DNA of 64,000 nucleotides. Origin: Bifidobacterium sp. ESL0775. Its GTDB lineage: Bacteria > Actinomycetota > Actinomycetes > Actinomycetales > Bifidobacteriaceae. The notes under the pieces were generated by a model. The model saw only the letters and a list, made by a program, of their open reading frames with translations. It made no database searches and had not been told where the DNA came from. This document shows positions 54,856-64,000 of the stretch, piece after piece (the first letter of the stretch is position 1; each line of letters starts with the position of its first letter). The stretch lies in contig NZ_CP113917.1 in the NCBI RefSeq assembly GCF_029395475.1, positions 1,116,001-1,180,000 on the forward strand. The letters run 5' to 3'. A program made the translations under genes and the position numbers.

Positions 54856-54938
54856 ATACTCAATTTTCATGTAAATGCCATCCACGAGATATCGCTCGAC
54901 CAGAGTTGCGTCGCAGCTTCCACGAACAAAGGAACCGT

Positions 54939-56117
54939 ATGACCGACTGGTGGCAGATCGCGCTGCTCTATGGGCCGAGCGTGCTGTTCGGCCCGCTTTT
55001 GGTCGTTTCGGTGGTCCAGGAGCCTCGGCGTTTCCGCAACGCGATATGGCTCGCCTTGTTCGTGTTGAGCCTCTCCAGCGGGCTGTTGCTTGATTTCTGG
55101 CGGGATTGGGCGTTCATCCCCATCGTGCTGGTGGCGCTGTTCGCGCCGATCGCCGTCGTGGTTTTCCTGCTGGTCAACACCGTCATCGTCGTGCGCCACG
55201 AGGGCTTCTCGCTTTCCACCATCCTGCCGGCGCTGTTCGCGCTCCTGGTGATGTTCTGCGTGGCCGTCTACCCGCTGACATTCTATTTCGACGCGCCGCG
55301 ATGGGGCAAAGGCGTCGGACTCCTGATCGCGCTGGAAGGCCTCTGGTTCTTCTTCACCTTCGCCGCGCTGCTGCTTTATTCTACCATCTACCGCATTCTC
55401 CCGCGGCGCAGGAGATACGATTACATCGTCGTTCTCGGAGCCGGTTTGCAAGGCACCAAGCCCACCCCGCTGCTGCGCGGAAGACTCGACAAGGCGGTCG
55501 ACCTGTGGCGCCGGCAGGACGGCAAAGGCGTGTTCATCGTCTCCGGTGGCCAAGGCGCCGACGAGGAAATCAGCGAAGCTGAGGCCATGAAACGTTACCT
55601 GGTCGAGGAACGGGGAGTGCCTGCCAGGTGCATCATCGAGGAAGGCCGATCCACGACCACCTTCGAGAACCTCCGCAATTGCAAGGTGATCATGGACGGG
55701 CGCAGTGGCGTGGCGGAATCGTTCGAGTCTCAGGCGACGTCTTTGGGCTTCAAGCAGGCCGTAACCTCCGGTTCCAGTGATGGTGGTTTGACAATCGGCG
55801 ATACTGTGGAGCCATCTTCTTCGTCTTCCGCAACCGAGACCCGCAGACCTGGACGTGTCAGACGGATGAGGAACCGCATGTCGTGCCCTTATCGGGTCGC
55901 CGTGGTCACCAGCGACTACCACGTCTTCCGCGCCAGCGAATACGCGCGTGACCTGGGCCTTAAGTCCGACGGCGTCGGCAGCCATACCAAAGGCTATTAC
56001 TGGCCGGCCGCCTTCATCCGCGAGTTCATCGCCATCAGCAAGGCGCATTTCTGGCCGTACGTGGTCATCCTTGCACTGTGGGCCATCGGCATGCTGATCA
56101 TGGTTGTCGGCAAATAA
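54939..56117 (+). CDS. YdcF/SanA/ElyC family (DUF218) membrane protein
   Basis: 392 residues. Five hydrophobic helices occupy about 1-160; the DUF218 domain follows with YIVVLGAGLQGTKPTPLLRG (about 170), FIVSGGQGADEEISEAEAMK, EGRSTTTFENL and VVTSDYHVFRASEYARDLGL. A ~60-residue Ser-rich insert interrupts the domain before the last motif. A final helix closes the protein. Relatives act in envelope biogenesis; the precise role is unknown. ATG 54939 follows AAAGGAA. Confidence 0.88.
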   Translation: MTDWWQIALLYGPSVLFGPLLVVSVVQEPRRFRNAIWLALFVLSLSSGLLLDFWRDWAFIPIVLVALFAPIAVVVFLLVNTVIVVRHEGFSLSTILPALFALLVMFCVAVYPLTFYFDAPRWGKGVGLLIALEGLWFFFTFAALLLYSTIYRILPRRRRYDYIVVLGAGLQGTKPTPLLRGRLDKAVDLWRRQDGKGVFIVSGGQGADEEISEAEAMKRYLVEERGVPARCIIEEGRSTTTFENLRNCKVIMDGRSGVAESFESQATSLGFKQAVTSGSSDGGLTIGDTVEPSSSSSATETRRPGRVRRMRNRMSCPYRVAVVTSDYHVFRASEYARDLGLKSDGVGSHTKGYYWPAAFIREFIAISKAHFWPYVVILALWAIGMLIMVVGK

Positions 56118-56230
56118 GCGTGTTTCCTGTACGGCGTTCCTTTCATCGGTGGGGTGCGGCACAATGAAAGCGGTGTGGCTCGCACATCGTGCGCGTCGGG
56201 TTAGGAAAACCGAGCTGGAATGGAGTGGAA

Positions 56231-57070
56231 ATGATCGACGAAGTCATCTTGGTACGGCATGGACGCACGGCCTTCAATGTCGTCCATCGTCTGCAGGGGC
56301 AGATCGACGTCCCGCTGGACATCATCGGCCAATGGCAGGTCGACGAGACTGGCCTGGAGCTGGCGAAGCGCTATTACTGGGCCAAGGTGGGCAATATCGC
56401 GCGCCACCCCGATCTGCTCGCGCAGCCCGGTCCTGAAGCCGTCAGGCGGAGCGATATCAAGGAATACCAAAGCGTGCCGTCGGGCAAGCGCAAGATGGAG
56501 GTGGTCTCCAGCGACCTCTTCCGGGCCGTGCAGACCGCACACGCCTTCGCGGACCTCCTCGGACTGACGGTGACGCTGGACAAGCGCCTGCGCGAGCGCA
56601 GCTTCGGGCAATGGGAGGGCATGACCCGCCCGGAGATCAAGGAGCTTGACGCCGAGGCCTTCCGCTCTTGGCGCGCGCATGAGGGCGGCGAGAGCAAGTA
56701 TGGGGTCGAGACCCGCACCGAGGTCGGCAGGCGTGGCGCCAAAGCCGTCGTCGAGTTGCTTGATGAGCACGCCGATGACGAGATTCCGACCACGCTGATG
56801 CTGGTCAGCCACGGCTCTTATATCGCCGCGACCGTCGAGACGCTGCTGAACATGGATCCCGAGGTCGACGAGCTTGGCAACATCCCCAACGCGTTCTGGT
56901 CCACGTTGAAGCCGCAGCATAAGGCCGATGGCGGCTATGCCTGGACGCTGGCGGAGTTCAATTGCGGGCCGGCCATCGCCTACGAGCAGGATTGGTCGAA
57001 CGGCCCCCAGGAGTTGCGCTATCCCGGAATGGAATTGATGAAGCCGTTCCCCGTCACCGAAACAGTGTGA
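56231..57070 (+). CDS. histidine phosphatase family protein, paralog 2
   Basis: 279 residues: DEVILVRHGRTAFNVVHRLQ (His about residue 10), a ~40-residue insert after the first helix, RERSFGQWEGMTRPEIKELD, and MLVSHGSYIAATVETLL. The start and the segment QIDVPLDIIGQWQVDETG closely parallel the gene at 47501, so both come from one duplication. ATG 56231 follows GGAGTGGA. Substrate unknown. Confidence 0.88.
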   Translation: MIDEVILVRHGRTAFNVVHRLQGQIDVPLDIIGQWQVDETGLELAKRYYWAKVGNIARHPDLLAQPGPEAVRRSDIKEYQSVPSGKRKMEVVSSDLFRAVQTAHAFADLLGLTVTLDKRLRERSFGQWEGMTRPEIKELDAEAFRSWRAHEGGESKYGVETRTEVGRRGAKAVVELLDEHADDEIPTTLMLVSHGSYIAATVETLLNMDPEVDELGNIPNAFWSTLKPQHKADGGYAWTLAEFNCGPAIAYEQDWSNGPQELRYPGMELMKPFPVTETV

Positions 57071-57371
57071 GGGCGAGGGTGATATCTCGTTTCCGGCATA
57101 GGTGAAGTGGTAGGCGCGCTCCATGCCGGCGCATCCATGCGCTGGATTTTGCGTCGGCCTTGACGGTGCGTGCTACGCCCGCGGCGAGGTGTCGGCTAAA
57201 AGTTCCGGCGGGGGATTATCCTTGAAATTTGGGTTAACGGCAGGAATCCGGAAGATGTTCGTGTCTCTTTGGAATGGAGGCAGACGTTCCGGTGGCCAGG
57301 ACGAACGGCGTGTGAGCCGTCGTCTCCTGCGGGAACCGTACAGCGAATGACGCGAAAGGCGGGTGGCAGAC

Positions 57372-58340
57372 ATGTTGAGGATGTTCAATACGATCAACGG
57401 GCAGGTCGAACAGATCAACAAGCTGGAGAACGGCTCGTGGATCTGTCTGTCGAACCCCACCGACGTCGAGCTCGCCACCGTTTCCTCGCAGACCGGCGTC
57501 GATTTGGCCGATTTGCGCGCGCCTCTGGATGACGAGGAACGTTCGCGCGTCGATTCCGAAGACGATTACACCATGATCATCGTCGACATCCCCACCGTCG
57601 AGCAGCGTGATGGTCGCGACCATTACGAGACCATCCCCCTGGCCATCATCGTCGCCTCGCACGTCATCATCACCGTGTGCATGCAGGACACGCCGGTGCT
57701 CCACCCCTTCATGGAGGGCACCATCCGTGGGTTCAACACCTACATGAAAACCCGTTTTGTATTACAGATTCTTTATCGGAATGCCACGATGTACCTGCGC
57801 TACCTGCGTATCATCGACCGCAGCTCCGATAATCTCGAGCTGAAGCTCCAGCACTCGATGCAGAATCGCGAGATCCTGCAGCTGCTTGAGCTCTCGAAGA
57901 CCTTGGTCTATTTCACCACCAGCCTCAAGTCCAACGAGATCGTGATGGAGAAGCTGAGGGTTACCGAAAAGCTCAACTCGCTGACCCACATCAAGCAGTA
58001 CCCCGAGGACGAGGACCTGCTCGACGACGTCATCACCGAGAACAAGCAGGCCATCGAGATGGCGAACATCTACAGCGGCGTCCTCGCGAACATGACCGAC
58101 GCCTCCGCCTCGATCGTCTCCAACAACCTCAACAACGTGATGAGGATCTTCACCATCATCTCCATCGTGCTCTCCATCCCCACTCTGATCTTCTCCATGT
58201 ACGGCATGAACTTCCAGGACGGCATGTTCGGCATGCCGTTCACCGATTCGCGTTGGGGCTTCATCATCGTCATCGCCATCTCCATGGTCATCACCGGGAT
58301 CGTGGCCTGGTGGCTCACCCGTTCCAAGCTTTTCAAATAG
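57372..58340 (+). CDS. CorA-type magnesium/divalent cation transporter
   Basis: 322 residues. Soluble N-terminal domain, long helical stalk (about 150-260), and two C-terminal membrane helices with the pore signature SMYGMNF (GMN) between them. The end WWLTRSKLFK is basic as usual. ATG 57372 is chosen; GTG 57363 is an alternative closer to AAAGG. Ion preference (Mg, Co, Ni or Zn) cannot be told. Confidence 0.9.
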   Translation: MLRMFNTINGQVEQINKLENGSWICLSNPTDVELATVSSQTGVDLADLRAPLDDEERSRVDSEDDYTMIIVDIPTVEQRDGRDHYETIPLAIIVASHVIITVCMQDTPVLHPFMEGTIRGFNTYMKTRFVLQILYRNATMYLRYLRIIDRSSDNLELKLQHSMQNREILQLLELSKTLVYFTTSLKSNEIVMEKLRVTEKLNSLTHIKQYPEDEDLLDDVITENKQAIEMANIYSGVLANMTDASASIVSNNLNNVMRIFTIISIVLSIPTLIFSMYGMNFQDGMFGMPFTDSRWGFIIVIAISMVITGIVAWWLTRSKLFK

Positions 58341-58349
58341 GACGCTTGC

Positions 58350-59300
58350 ATGGGTTTGTCGAGATTGAAAAGTGTTGCGGTGTCGCTGTTGGCCAAAGGA
58401 AGCGTACGCAGGCGTTTCAGGGCGTTGCTCGCGTCGCTGTGCGGCGCTGGTCTGCTGTGCGTGGCTTCGGCTTGCGGCCCGACCCAGACCCCGCCTTCGG
58501 CCAATGTCCCCGAAGGGCCGACCATAGCGATCGCCGTGCCGAACGACGAACCAGGGCTCAGCCTCGACCATGAGGGCAAATACTCAGGTTTCGACGTCGA
58601 AGTGGCCCATTATGTGGCGCAGAAACTTGGCTACGCGCAAAAACAGATCGTCTTCAAGCCGGTGACCGTCTCGTCGGCGGTGGCGACGCTGGAGCAGTCC
58701 AAGGCCGATATGTTCGTCTCCGCCCTGCCCGCCGCCACCGCCTCGAGCGCCGGCCGGCAGTTCGGCACGTCGAAGCCCTATCTCACCAATCCGTTGGGAT
58801 TGATGGTACCGACACGCCTGCAACGTGAGTTCACCGATATCTCGTCATTGCAGGACCGAAGCATCTGCACGGTCAAGGGAACGGTCGATGGGAGCGAACT
58901 GACTTCCGCGGTTCCTTTCATCAAGATTCAGGAGCGTGAAACCTACCCGCAATGCCTCACCGCGCTGCTTTCCGGCGAGGCGAACGCGGTGGCGGCCGAT
59001 GTGGCGATTCTTCACGGACTTGCCTCCAGCGTCGTCGAGCGAGATGTCACCGTCCTAGGGGATGGGGATTCGGCATCGTCGGCGTCGTCCGCTTCGCTGG
59101 CCAACGCGGTCGCGCGGATCTCCCAGGTCCCTCACGCCATCATGATTCGTCCGTCGGATGGGGAACTGACCAAAAAGATCGACGCCATCCTGTCCGGCAT
59201 GGCCAAGGATGGCACATGGTGCAAGGCCGCCGATACCATGCGCAAGGACATCGGCTACAGCCCGGAGGAATCGCTTAACGCTGCGATGATGCGCCGTTGA
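58350..59300 (+). CDS. amino-acid-type ABC transporter solute-binding lipoprotein
   Basis: 316 residues. Basic start, hydrophobic segment and lipobox (LLCVASAC, Cys about residue 42), then a family 3 periplasmic-binding fold: TIAIAVPNDEPGLSLDHEGK, FDVEVAHYVAQKLGY, SVVERDVTVLGDGD. The start ATG 58350 lies nine bases after the CorA-type gene. No permease or ATPase is adjacent, so its partner must be encoded elsewhere. Ligand unknown. Confidence 0.87.
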   Translation: MGLSRLKSVAVSLLAKGSVRRRFRALLASLCGAGLLCVASACGPTQTPPSANVPEGPTIAIAVPNDEPGLSLDHEGKYSGFDVEVAHYVAQKLGYAQKQIVFKPVTVSSAVATLEQSKADMFVSALPAATASSAGRQFGTSKPYLTNPLGLMVPTRLQREFTDISSLQDRSICTVKGTVDGSELTSAVPFIKIQERETYPQCLTALLSGEANAVAADVAILHGLASSVVERDVTVLGDGDSASSASSASLANAVARISQVPHAIMIRPSDGELTKKIDAILSGMAKDGTWCKAADTMRKDIGYSPEESLNAAMMRR

Positions 59301-59547
59301 CGCGCGGTGCCGCGCTTCGGACTGTACACGCATGAAAATCGGCCGTTAAGAACCCTTATCCTGATTTTGCCGCATCTTCGTTGATGGGCAGGGAACTTGT
59401 TTTTCCTCACTTTTCCGTGATTTTGCCTGCTACTCATCAATATACAGACGAAATCATCTTTGCGTAGATTTGACTTTCACAAGCGTTCATGACCATTTTG
59501 CGGAAATGTGGCGGCCTGTGTCCAGTTGAGCCACGATAATCCTATTT

Positions 59548-62526
59548 ATGAGCGACAATGAGCAGGGCGCGGATTCGAGCGCCGATATTTCCAGTGTTCC
59601 GGCATACCGTTACAACGCCAAGATGGCGCAGGGCATCGAGGAAAAATGGCAGAAAACATGGGATGAGAAGGGCACCTTCTGGGCCGCGAACGTCAAAGGT
59701 GATCTGACAGACGGCAAAGGCAGGCACGCCGACGGACGCACGCCGTACTTCGCGATGGACATGTTCCCGTATCCTTCCGGCAAAGGCCTGCATGTAGGCC
59801 ATCCGCTTGGCTATCTGGCCACCGACGTGGTGAGCCGCTACCACCGCATGAAAGGCGAGAACGTGCTGCACGCCATGGGCTATGACGCCTTCGGCCTTCC
59901 CGCCGAGCAGTACGCCGTGCAGACGGGCCAGCACCCGCGCGTGACCACCGAGGCCAACATCGCCAACATGCGCCGCCAGCTGCACCGCATGGGCCTGAGC
60001 TTCGACAACCGCCGCACCTTCGCCACCATCGACCCCGGCTATATGCGATGGACGCAGTGGATCTTCTCGCGCATCTACGACGCTTGGTACGACCCTGATT
60101 TCGTGCGTCCCGACGGCGGCAAGGGTTCCGCCCGCCATATCGACACGTTGATCGACCAGTTCAAAAGCGGCAAGCGCGCCATCCCCGGTTTCGAGGATTC
60201 AGGCAAGAAATGGGACGAGCTCACCGAAGCCGAACAGGCCGACGTCTTGAACGATTTCCGTTTGGCCTACATCTCCAAGTCGCCGGTCAACTGGTGCCCC
60301 GGTCTCGGCACGGTGCTCGCCAACGAGGAGGTCACCGCCGAAGGCAAGTCCGAACGTGGCAATTTCCCCGTCTTTCAACGCGAGCTTCGTCAGTGGTCCA
60401 TGCGCATCACCGCCTACGGCCATCGCCTGATCGAGGACCTCGACATCATCGACTGGCCACAGAAAGTCAAGCTGATGCAGCGCAACTGGATCGGCGAGTC
60501 CCACGGCGCCTCGGTTCACTTCAAGGTAGCCACTCCCAACGGCGAACGGGACATGGAGGTCTACACGACCCGTCCCGACACGCTGTTCGGCACCACGTTC
60601 GCCGTTGTCTCGCCCGAGCATGACCTGCTTGCCGACGCTCCGGCGCAGTGGCCGGAGAACACGCCGGAAAGCTGGAAGGGTGGCTATGCCACGCCAGCCG
60701 AAGGCATCAAGGCCTATCGCATTGCGGCCGAATCCAAGACCGCGCAGGACCGCGTCGACGAGGGCGGCGAGAAAACTGGCCTCTTCACCGGCCTTTACGC
60801 CACCAACCCCATCACCGGCGATAAACTGCCGCTGTTCACCGCAGACTACGTGCTGATGGACTACGGCACCGGCGCCATTATGGCGGTGCCTGGTGGCGAC
60901 CAGCGTGATTACGACTTCGCCAAGAAGTTCGGCCTGCCGGTCATCTATACTGTGAAGCCTCTGCCCGATTCCGGTGAGGATCTGAGCGATTACGAAGGCA
61001 AGGCGCCGTTCGTCTCGCATGACGGCATTGTCATCAATTCCTCGACCGAGCACACTTCAGCCTTAGGCGATGCGCTGGATTTGAATGGCTTGCGCGTCAA
61101 CGACGTCATCGAGAAGGTCAACAAATGGCTCGAATCCGCCGGCGTCGGCGAGGGCACCGTCAGCTACCGTCTGCGTGACTGGCTCTTCTCCCGTCAGCGC
61201 TATTGGGGCGAGCCGTTCCCGATCGTCTACGGCGAGGACGGCGTGCCGCACCTGCTGCCGGACTCCATGCTGCCGATCAACCTGCCCGACGTGCCGGACT
61301 ACAGCCCCAAGACCTTCGACCCCGAGGACGCCGAAAGCAACCCCGAGGCGCCGTTGAGCCGCAATCCCGAATGGGTCAAGGTCACGCTCGACCTGGGCGA
61401 CGGGCCCAAGACCTACTACCGCGACACCAACACCATGCCCAACTGGGCCGGTTCCTGCTGGTATTACATGCGCTACCTCGACCCGAACGACACTGAGCAC
61501 ATGGTCGATCCGGACGAATACGAATACTGGATGGGCCCGAACCACAACAAGGAATCGGGCAAGACCGGTGGTGTCGATCTCTATGTCGGCGGCGTCGAGC
61601 ACGCGGTGCTGCACCTGCTTTACTCGCGTTTCTGGCACAAGATCCTCTTCGATCTGGGCTACGTCGATACGCCAGAACCGTTCTACAAGCTCTTCAACCA
61701 AGGCATGATCCAGGCCTACGCCTACACCGACGACCGCGGACAGTACGTGCCCGCCGCCGAAGTCAAGGAGGGCCCGGCCGACAAGTCCGGTGAGCCCACC
61801 TTCACATGGAACGGCCAACACGCCAACCGCGAGTTCGGCAAGATGGGCAAAAGCCTCAAGAACATCATCACCCCGGACGACATGTACGCGCGCTATGGAG
61901 CCGACACGTTCCGCCTCTACGAGATGAGCATGGGCCCGCTCGACGAGTCGCGTCCGTGGAACGACCGCAACGTCGTGGGCGGCATGCGCTTCCTGCAACG
62001 CCTCTGGCGCAACGTCGTCGACGAAAACACCGGCGAGGTCACTGTCTCCGATGATGCCCCTGATGCCAAGACGCTGAAGTTGCTCAACAACACCATCGCC
62101 GCGGTCACCGAGGAGATGGAGCACATGCGCCCCAACACCTCCATCGCCAAGCTCATCGTGCTGAACAACCACCTGACCGGCCTTAAGGCCGTGCCGCGCG
62201 CCGCCGTTGAGCCGCTGATCCTCATGCTTTCACCGATCGCCCCGCATATCTGCGAGGAGCTTTGGTCCAAGCTCGGCCACGCTGATTCCTTGGCGCATGA
62301 GCCTTGGCCGAAGGCCGACGAGCGTTACGTCGGCGAGGACACCGTCACCGCCGTGGTGCAGATCAAGGGCAAGGTCCGCGCCAAGCTCGAGGTCAGCCCC
62401 TCGATCGACCCTGAGGAGCTCAAGGACATGGCGTTGAAGGCTGTCGCCGACCGCCTGGGTGGCAAGGAGCCACGCAAGGTCATTGTCAAGGCCCCGAAGA
62501 TCGTTTCGATTGTTCCGGCGGAATAG
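59548..62526 (+). CDS. leuS: leucine-tRNA ligase
   Basis: Class I synthetase of 992 residues. HIGH-type motif FPYPSGKGLHVGHPLGYLAT (about residue 73), CP1 editing domain (about 290-500, with TTRPDTLFGTTFAVVSPEHD), KMSKS-type KMGKSLKNIITPDDM (about 767), and anticodon-binding and C-terminal domains. Start ATG 59548 has no strong ribosome-binding site in view. A terminator follows. Confidence 0.97.
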   Translation: MSDNEQGADSSADISSVPAYRYNAKMAQGIEEKWQKTWDEKGTFWAANVKGDLTDGKGRHADGRTPYFAMDMFPYPSGKGLHVGHPLGYLATDVVSRYHRMKGENVLHAMGYDAFGLPAEQYAVQTGQHPRVTTEANIANMRRQLHRMGLSFDNRRTFATIDPGYMRWTQWIFSRIYDAWYDPDFVRPDGGKGSARHIDTLIDQFKSGKRAIPGFEDSGKKWDELTEAEQADVLNDFRLAYISKSPVNWCPGLGTVLANEEVTAEGKSERGNFPVFQRELRQWSMRITAYGHRLIEDLDIIDWPQKVKLMQRNWIGESHGASVHFKVATPNGERDMEVYTTRPDTLFGTTFAVVSPEHDLLADAPAQWPENTPESWKGGYATPAEGIKAYRIAAESKTAQDRVDEGGEKTGLFTGLYATNPITGDKLPLFTADYVLMDYGTGAIMAVPGGDQRDYDFAKKFGLPVIYTVKPLPDSGEDLSDYEGKAPFVSHDGIVINSSTEHTSALGDALDLNGLRVNDVIEKVNKWLESAGVGEGTVSYRLRDWLFSRQRYWGEPFPIVYGEDGVPHLLPDSMLPINLPDVPDYSPKTFDPEDAESNPEAPLSRNPEWVKVTLDLGDGPKTYYRDTNTMPNWAGSCWYYMRYLDPNDTEHMVDPDEYEYWMGPNHNKESGKTGGVDLYVGGVEHAVLHLLYSRFWHKILFDLGYVDTPEPFYKLFNQGMIQAYAYTDDRGQYVPAAEVKEGPADKSGEPTFTWNGQHANREFGKMGKSLKNIITPDDMYARYGADTFRLYEMSMGPLDESRPWNDRNVVGGMRFLQRLWRNVVDENTGEVTVSDDAPDAKTLKLLNNTIAAVTEEMEHMRPNTSIAKLIVLNNHLTGLKAVPRAAVEPLILMLSPIAPHICEELWSKLGHADSLAHEPWPKADERYVGEDTVTAVVQIKGKVRAKLEVSPSIDPEELKDMALKAVADRLGGKEPRKVIVKAPKIVSIVPAE

Positions 62527-62581
62527 GTCTGTATAGCTGGTAGCGGTTTCGAGACTTAGATTTGAGCCGTTATCGGTAAAT

Positions 62582-62620
62582 AACAAAAAGGCATCGGGTT
62601 ACGTCCGATGCCTTTTTGTT
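62582..62620. terminator. bidirectional terminator after leuS
   Basis: Perfect 16-bp stem, arms 62582-62597 and 62605-62620, starting AACAAAAAGGCATCGG and ending in CCTTTTTGTT. It has A and T runs on both sides. The remaining bases to 62870 show no gene; plus frames lack ribosome-binding sites. Confidence 0.9.
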
Positions 62621-62870
62621 ATCTGATTTTGTGTTTTCGTAATAAATGATTACGCCATTTGAGTGTCCGATAAGGTGAACTGATGTTGTAAAACAGGAAC
62701 CTTGATATATCTTTTTGCGGTGGCTCTTAGCTCAATGGGTCAATGTTGACGAATGTGGATGATTTGGCTTGCGGGAGCACGACACGCCTCAAATGTGGAT
62801 AACCCCGAGCGTTCGACCACAGTGGCCCGTTTGGCTCGACTTTCCATGGTGGGTGGACCATGCTTGAAGT

Positions 62871-63719
62871 ATGGGCATACGGATTGATGACAGGGACAGC
62901 ACACGGCGTTTGACGGGGCTGCTGGGTGCGTCTCCGCCGACGCGCGGTCTTTCGGAGGGACTCGATGACGCTGGGACGACGCCGATGCCACCGAACGGCG
63001 GAGGTGTCGTCTTGGATGACGCCCTGCTGCGTGTCGGACTCCCGCCATTGCCGTCCATCGACCGTTGGCTTGTCGGGCCTGCCGCAGGCGATGCCACGGA
63101 TCCCAAAGAAGGCGAAGATTCGGCCACCCATGATTTCGATGATGTCGTATCGGGGTCTTTGCACATCGAACCGAAAGCCCAGCAACGGGACATTCCTCGT
63201 CTGTTCTTCCGCCCCACACAGGCGGTGGTGGTCATTCTGCTGCTCATGGTGGCGTTGTGTGCGAGCTTGACGATGCTGGTGACGCAAGCCGTCAACTACA
63301 ACCGACAACAAGCCGAAGCCTCATCATCGGTCAGTCGGAATCGCCCGGCTGCAAAAGCACAAAAAGGCTCCGGAGACGCTCAAAACGTTGAGTCGAAAAG
63401 TGGGAATGCGGCGGGGGAGGCGAATGGCGCCACTGGCACGGGCAGTGGAAACACGCAACCGGGTAGCGCCACCGGGTCAGTCCCCGCAGCCGGTCAACCG
63501 GGAACGCAACAGAGTGGTAATAGCAACCTCGTCAACCTCAACACGGCCGATAGTACGCAACTCCAGCAGATCAAAGGCGTGGGGCCGGTGATGGCCCAGA
63601 AGATCATCGACTACCGGTCTTCGATCGGGCGCTTCACCAGCGTGGACCAGCTGTTGCAGGTCTCCGGCATCGGACAGAAAACGTTGGAGAAGATGCGCGG
63701 GCAGGTGACCGTCTCATGA
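62871..63719 (+). CDS. comEA: ComEA-type DNA-binding competence protein
   Basis: 282 residues: ~115 polar cytoplasmic residues, one membrane helix (AVVVILLLMVALCASLTMLV), a Gly/Ser/Asn-rich linker, and a C-terminal helix-hairpin-helix domain (NLNTADSTQLQQIKGVGPVM, then IDQ-like YRSSIGRFTSVDQLLQVSGI). In competent bacteria ComEA binds incoming DNA at the membrane. It overlaps comEC by four bases. The start at 62871 has only a weak ribosome-binding site, so the N-terminus is uncertain. Confidence 0.88.
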   Translation: MGIRIDDRDSTRRLTGLLGASPPTRGLSEGLDDAGTTPMPPNGGGVVLDDALLRVGLPPLPSIDRWLVGPAAGDATDPKEGEDSATHDFDDVVSGSLHIEPKAQQRDIPRLFFRPTQAVVVILLLMVALCASLTMLVTQAVNYNRQQAEASSSVSRNRPAAKAQKGSGDAQNVESKSGNAAGEANGATGTGSGNTQPGSATGSVPAAGQPGTQQSGNSNLVNLNTADSTQLQQIKGVGPVMAQKIIDYRSSIGRFTSVDQLLQVSGIGQKTLEKMRGQVTVS

Positions 63720-64000
63720 GCGGGGACGATGGACAAAATCACGTGGAGCAGGGCAGCCGTGACTACAGGATGCTGCCGGTGGCGATTTGCGTCTGGGCAG
63801 CCATGCTCGCCGCACATGCGGTGTTCGCCTCACTGATCGGTCAACAGTTCGATGTCGCGTCTTCGGCAGGGAAAAGCGGAAAACCTGATAATCTCCCATC
63901 CTTGTTTTCAGGTTTCGCGTTTCATCGAGATTCGGCGGCCACCAACGTAGGTGTTGAGACGTTGTTCAGTGCGGTGGTGCTATTGGCTTTGGTGCTCGGC
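63716..64000 (+). CDS. comEC: ComEC-type DNA uptake channel, N-terminal part (runs off the window)
   Basis: 95 codons are visible, open to the window end. After a short polar start come YRMLPVAICVWAAMLAAHAV (first helix) and, after a polar loop, ETLFSAVVLLALVLG (second helix). This fits the beginning of ComEC, which forms the membrane channel for single-stranded DNA, and its place right after comEA (ATGA overlap at 63716) supports it. Confidence 0.85.
   Translation, partial: MSGDDGQNHVEQGSRDYRMLPVAICVWAAMLAAHAVFASLIGQQFDVASSAGKSGKPDNLPSLFSGFAFHRDSAATNVGVETLFSAVVLLALVLG

Noticed and set aside
57255..57350. 31-codon plus frame before the CorA-type gene
   Set aside because: GGAAG lies too close to the ATG, and the peptide has no recognisable feature; kept as non-coding.
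62727..63311. Minus-strand frames opposite comEA
   Set aside because: Shadows of comEA coding sequence, whose HHH domain and overlap with comEC are clear.

Overview
The window comes from a Bifidobacterium chromosome. The basis is the housekeeping proteins (pheST, the arg operon, tyrS, recN, prs, glmU, leuS, comEA/comEC), their gene order, a high GC content, and typical bifidobacterial features such as Asp/Glu-rich protein tails and overlapping ATGA junctions. The species cannot be named from the sequence. Most of it is dense core genome on the + strand. The blocks pheST-argCJBDFRGH and tyrS-TPR-HAD-small protein-tlyA-nadK-recN follow an order also known from Mycobacterium, so the accessory insertions stand out clearly.

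Layout. 1-3626: a TPP riboswitch followed by a thiamine-precursor ECF transporter (S component, then a fused A-A-T protein). 3772-8625: a SpoU-type RNA methyltransferase and pheST. 8734-15117: an accessory island between pheT and argC, with a Gln/Asn-rich membrane protein, a three-gene toxin-antitoxin-SecB-like chaperone operon, and a large LPxTG surface protein made of BspA-type leucine-rich repeats. Its reading frame is cut from its signal peptide at a run of seven G (phase-variation candidate). 15591-25380: the complete arginine pathway with its repressor ArgR and several ARG-box-like operators. 25455-35879: an SGNH hydrolase, tyrS, an RGG-repeat/TPR/acidic protein, a HAD phosphatase, tlyA, a bactofilin-like gene on the opposite strand, nadK and recN. 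36198-39247: a HAD hydrolase and a GntR/ABC operon with a well-formed promoter and nested operators. 39327-47441: thrC, proA, nadD, prs, tRNA-Gln, glmU, rsfS. 47501-59300: two paralogous histidine phosphatases, a CsbD-like stress protein, a GH13 glucosidase-like enzyme, a SRAP-domain protein, a PNPOx-like protein, an EamA transporter, a stalk-like membrane protein, tRNA-Ala, a YdcF-type protein, a CorA-type transporter and a solute-binding lipoprotein. 59548-64000: leuS, comEA and the start of comEC, which runs off the window.

The main unexplained structure is a family of four long hairpins (23626-23708, 23752-23836, 35913-35997, 36090-36178). They lie as two convergent pairs in the argG-argH and recN-HAD gaps. 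The inner 35-nt cores are identical between corresponding members of the two pairs, but the 23-29 bp outer stems differ at every site while staying complementary. This looks like an undescribed repeated structural element. The other main leads are the SecB-dependent toxin-antitoxin operon and the poly-G switch in the surface-protein gene. No CRISPR array, insertion sequence, prophage or rRNA operon is seen.
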